Positions 6,685 to 6,977 of a DNA stretch of 6,977 bases are shown piece after piece. The stretch's first letter is position 1. Every line of letters begins with the position of its first letter. The position numbers and the translations under genes are program-made. The DNA is taken from assembly GCA_937893785.1 (NCBI GenBank), contig CALCSP010000076.1, forward strand, positions 1 through 6,977. Direction: 5' to 3'. Below the pieces are notes generated by a model. That model had not been told where the DNA came from, did no database searches, and saw nothing but the letters and a program-made list of their open reading frames with translations. Origin of the DNA: an uncultured Verrucomicrobiales bacterium (lineage in GTDB: Bacteria; Verrucomicrobiota; Verrucomicrobiia; Verrucomicrobiales; DEV007).

Positions 6685-6977
6685 TACTTTTCTTTTTTCT
6701 CCTTGGAAACAACCTCTATCCCTTGGATAACCATACCTTTATCAACGGCCTTGCACATATCATAAAGGGTCAAAGCAGCAACGGACACCGCGGTTAGCGC
6801 CTCCATCTCAACACCTGTCTTGCCAGTAGTTCTGGCACTGGCTAAAAGCTCCACTCCCTCTTCATGCAAACAGCAATCAACCTGAACATGCGATAGGGAA
6901 AGTGGATGGCAAAGCGGAATAAGCGAAGATGTTTCTTTGGCTGCACTAATCCCAGCAAGCTTGGCAGCGGCAATGAC
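6684..6977 (-). CDS. moaC: cyclic pyranopterin monophosphate synthase MoaC (5' end cut off by window)
   Basis: The last 97 codons of MoaC are visible; the frame is open to the right edge, so the start lies outside. MoaC turns the 8,7'-cyclo intermediate made from GTP by MoaA into cyclic pyranopterin monophosphate, an early step of molybdenum cofactor synthesis. The fragment holds the conserved blocks AAKETSSLIPLCHPLSL (12-28 of the fragment; its histidine matches E. coli H77), ARTTGKTGVEMEALTAVSVA (48-67) and LYDMCKAVDKGMVI (71-84), where D73 and K76 match E. coli D128 and K131. Compared with the usual length of about 160 residues, some 60 N-terminal residues are missing. The tail VVSKEKKEK is lysine-rich; its AAGGAGAAAAAAG coding stretch also supplies the SD for mogA, and the TAA stop shares a base with the mogA ATG. 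Confidence 0.93.
   Translation of the reverse strand, partial: VIAAAKLAGISAAKETSSLIPLCHPLSLSHVQVDCCLHEEGVELLASARTTGKTGVEMEALTAVSVAALTLYDMCKAVDKGMVIQGIEVVSKEKKEK
6699..6704 (-). promoter_or_regulatory. ribosome binding site of mogA inside the moaC coding end
   Basis: AAGGAG on the minus strand lies 14 nt upstream of the mogA ATG, separated by an A/G-rich spacer. The spacing is longer than the common 5-10 nt, so coupling through the overlapping TAATG may matter more than this site. Confidence 0.5.

Noticed and set aside
6684..6869. A separate small 61-residue protein at the right end
   Set aside because: The frame is open to the window edge, and the upstream residues continue the MoaC family sequence (SSLIPLCHPL), so the internal ATG is not the start.

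Overview
The window carries seven protein genes and no RNA genes, CRISPR arrays or insertion sequences that I can support. It looks like a bacterial chromosome segment of moderate GC. The products (a TAXI-type binding protein, a GPH-type sugar symporter, class I phosphomannose isomerase, molybdenum cofactor enzymes) fit a free-living, probably Gram-negative heterotroph. Most starts lack a Shine-Dalgarno (SD) sequence at normal spacing, and GTG and TTG starts occur. A Verrucomicrobiota-like origin is my guess only; no marker gene here settles it.

Layout. Bases 1-2283, minus strand: a class I mannose-6-phosphate isomerase gene followed 48 bp later by a TAXI-family substrate-binding protein gene that runs off the left edge. 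Bases 2284-2409: a 126-bp divergent intergenic region with several short inverted repeats. Bases 2410-6185, plus strand: a large FAD-dependent oxidoreductase of unknown function (TTG start), a GPH-family sugar:cation symporter, and a TVP38/TMEM64 (DedA-like) membrane protein. Bases 6208-6977, minus strand and convergent with the previous group: mogA, preceded by and coupled to moaC, which runs off the right edge.

How the genes relate. moaC and mogA act in one pathway, molybdenum cofactor synthesis, and their stop and start codons overlap (TAATG). The isomerase and the symporter could both serve sugar uptake and use, but they lie on opposite strands with an unrelated oxidoreductase between them, so a shared pathway is only a suggestion. 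The TAXI protein has a membrane segment at each end and a cytoplasmic tail, which may fit a sensor or tethered receptor better than a free periplasmic binding protein.

I found no convincing new multi-gene system. The points most worth a second look are the two-anchor TAXI protein and its odd start region, the oxidoreductase of unknown role, and a symporter that keeps two of the three cation-site aspartates of MelB but lacks the third.
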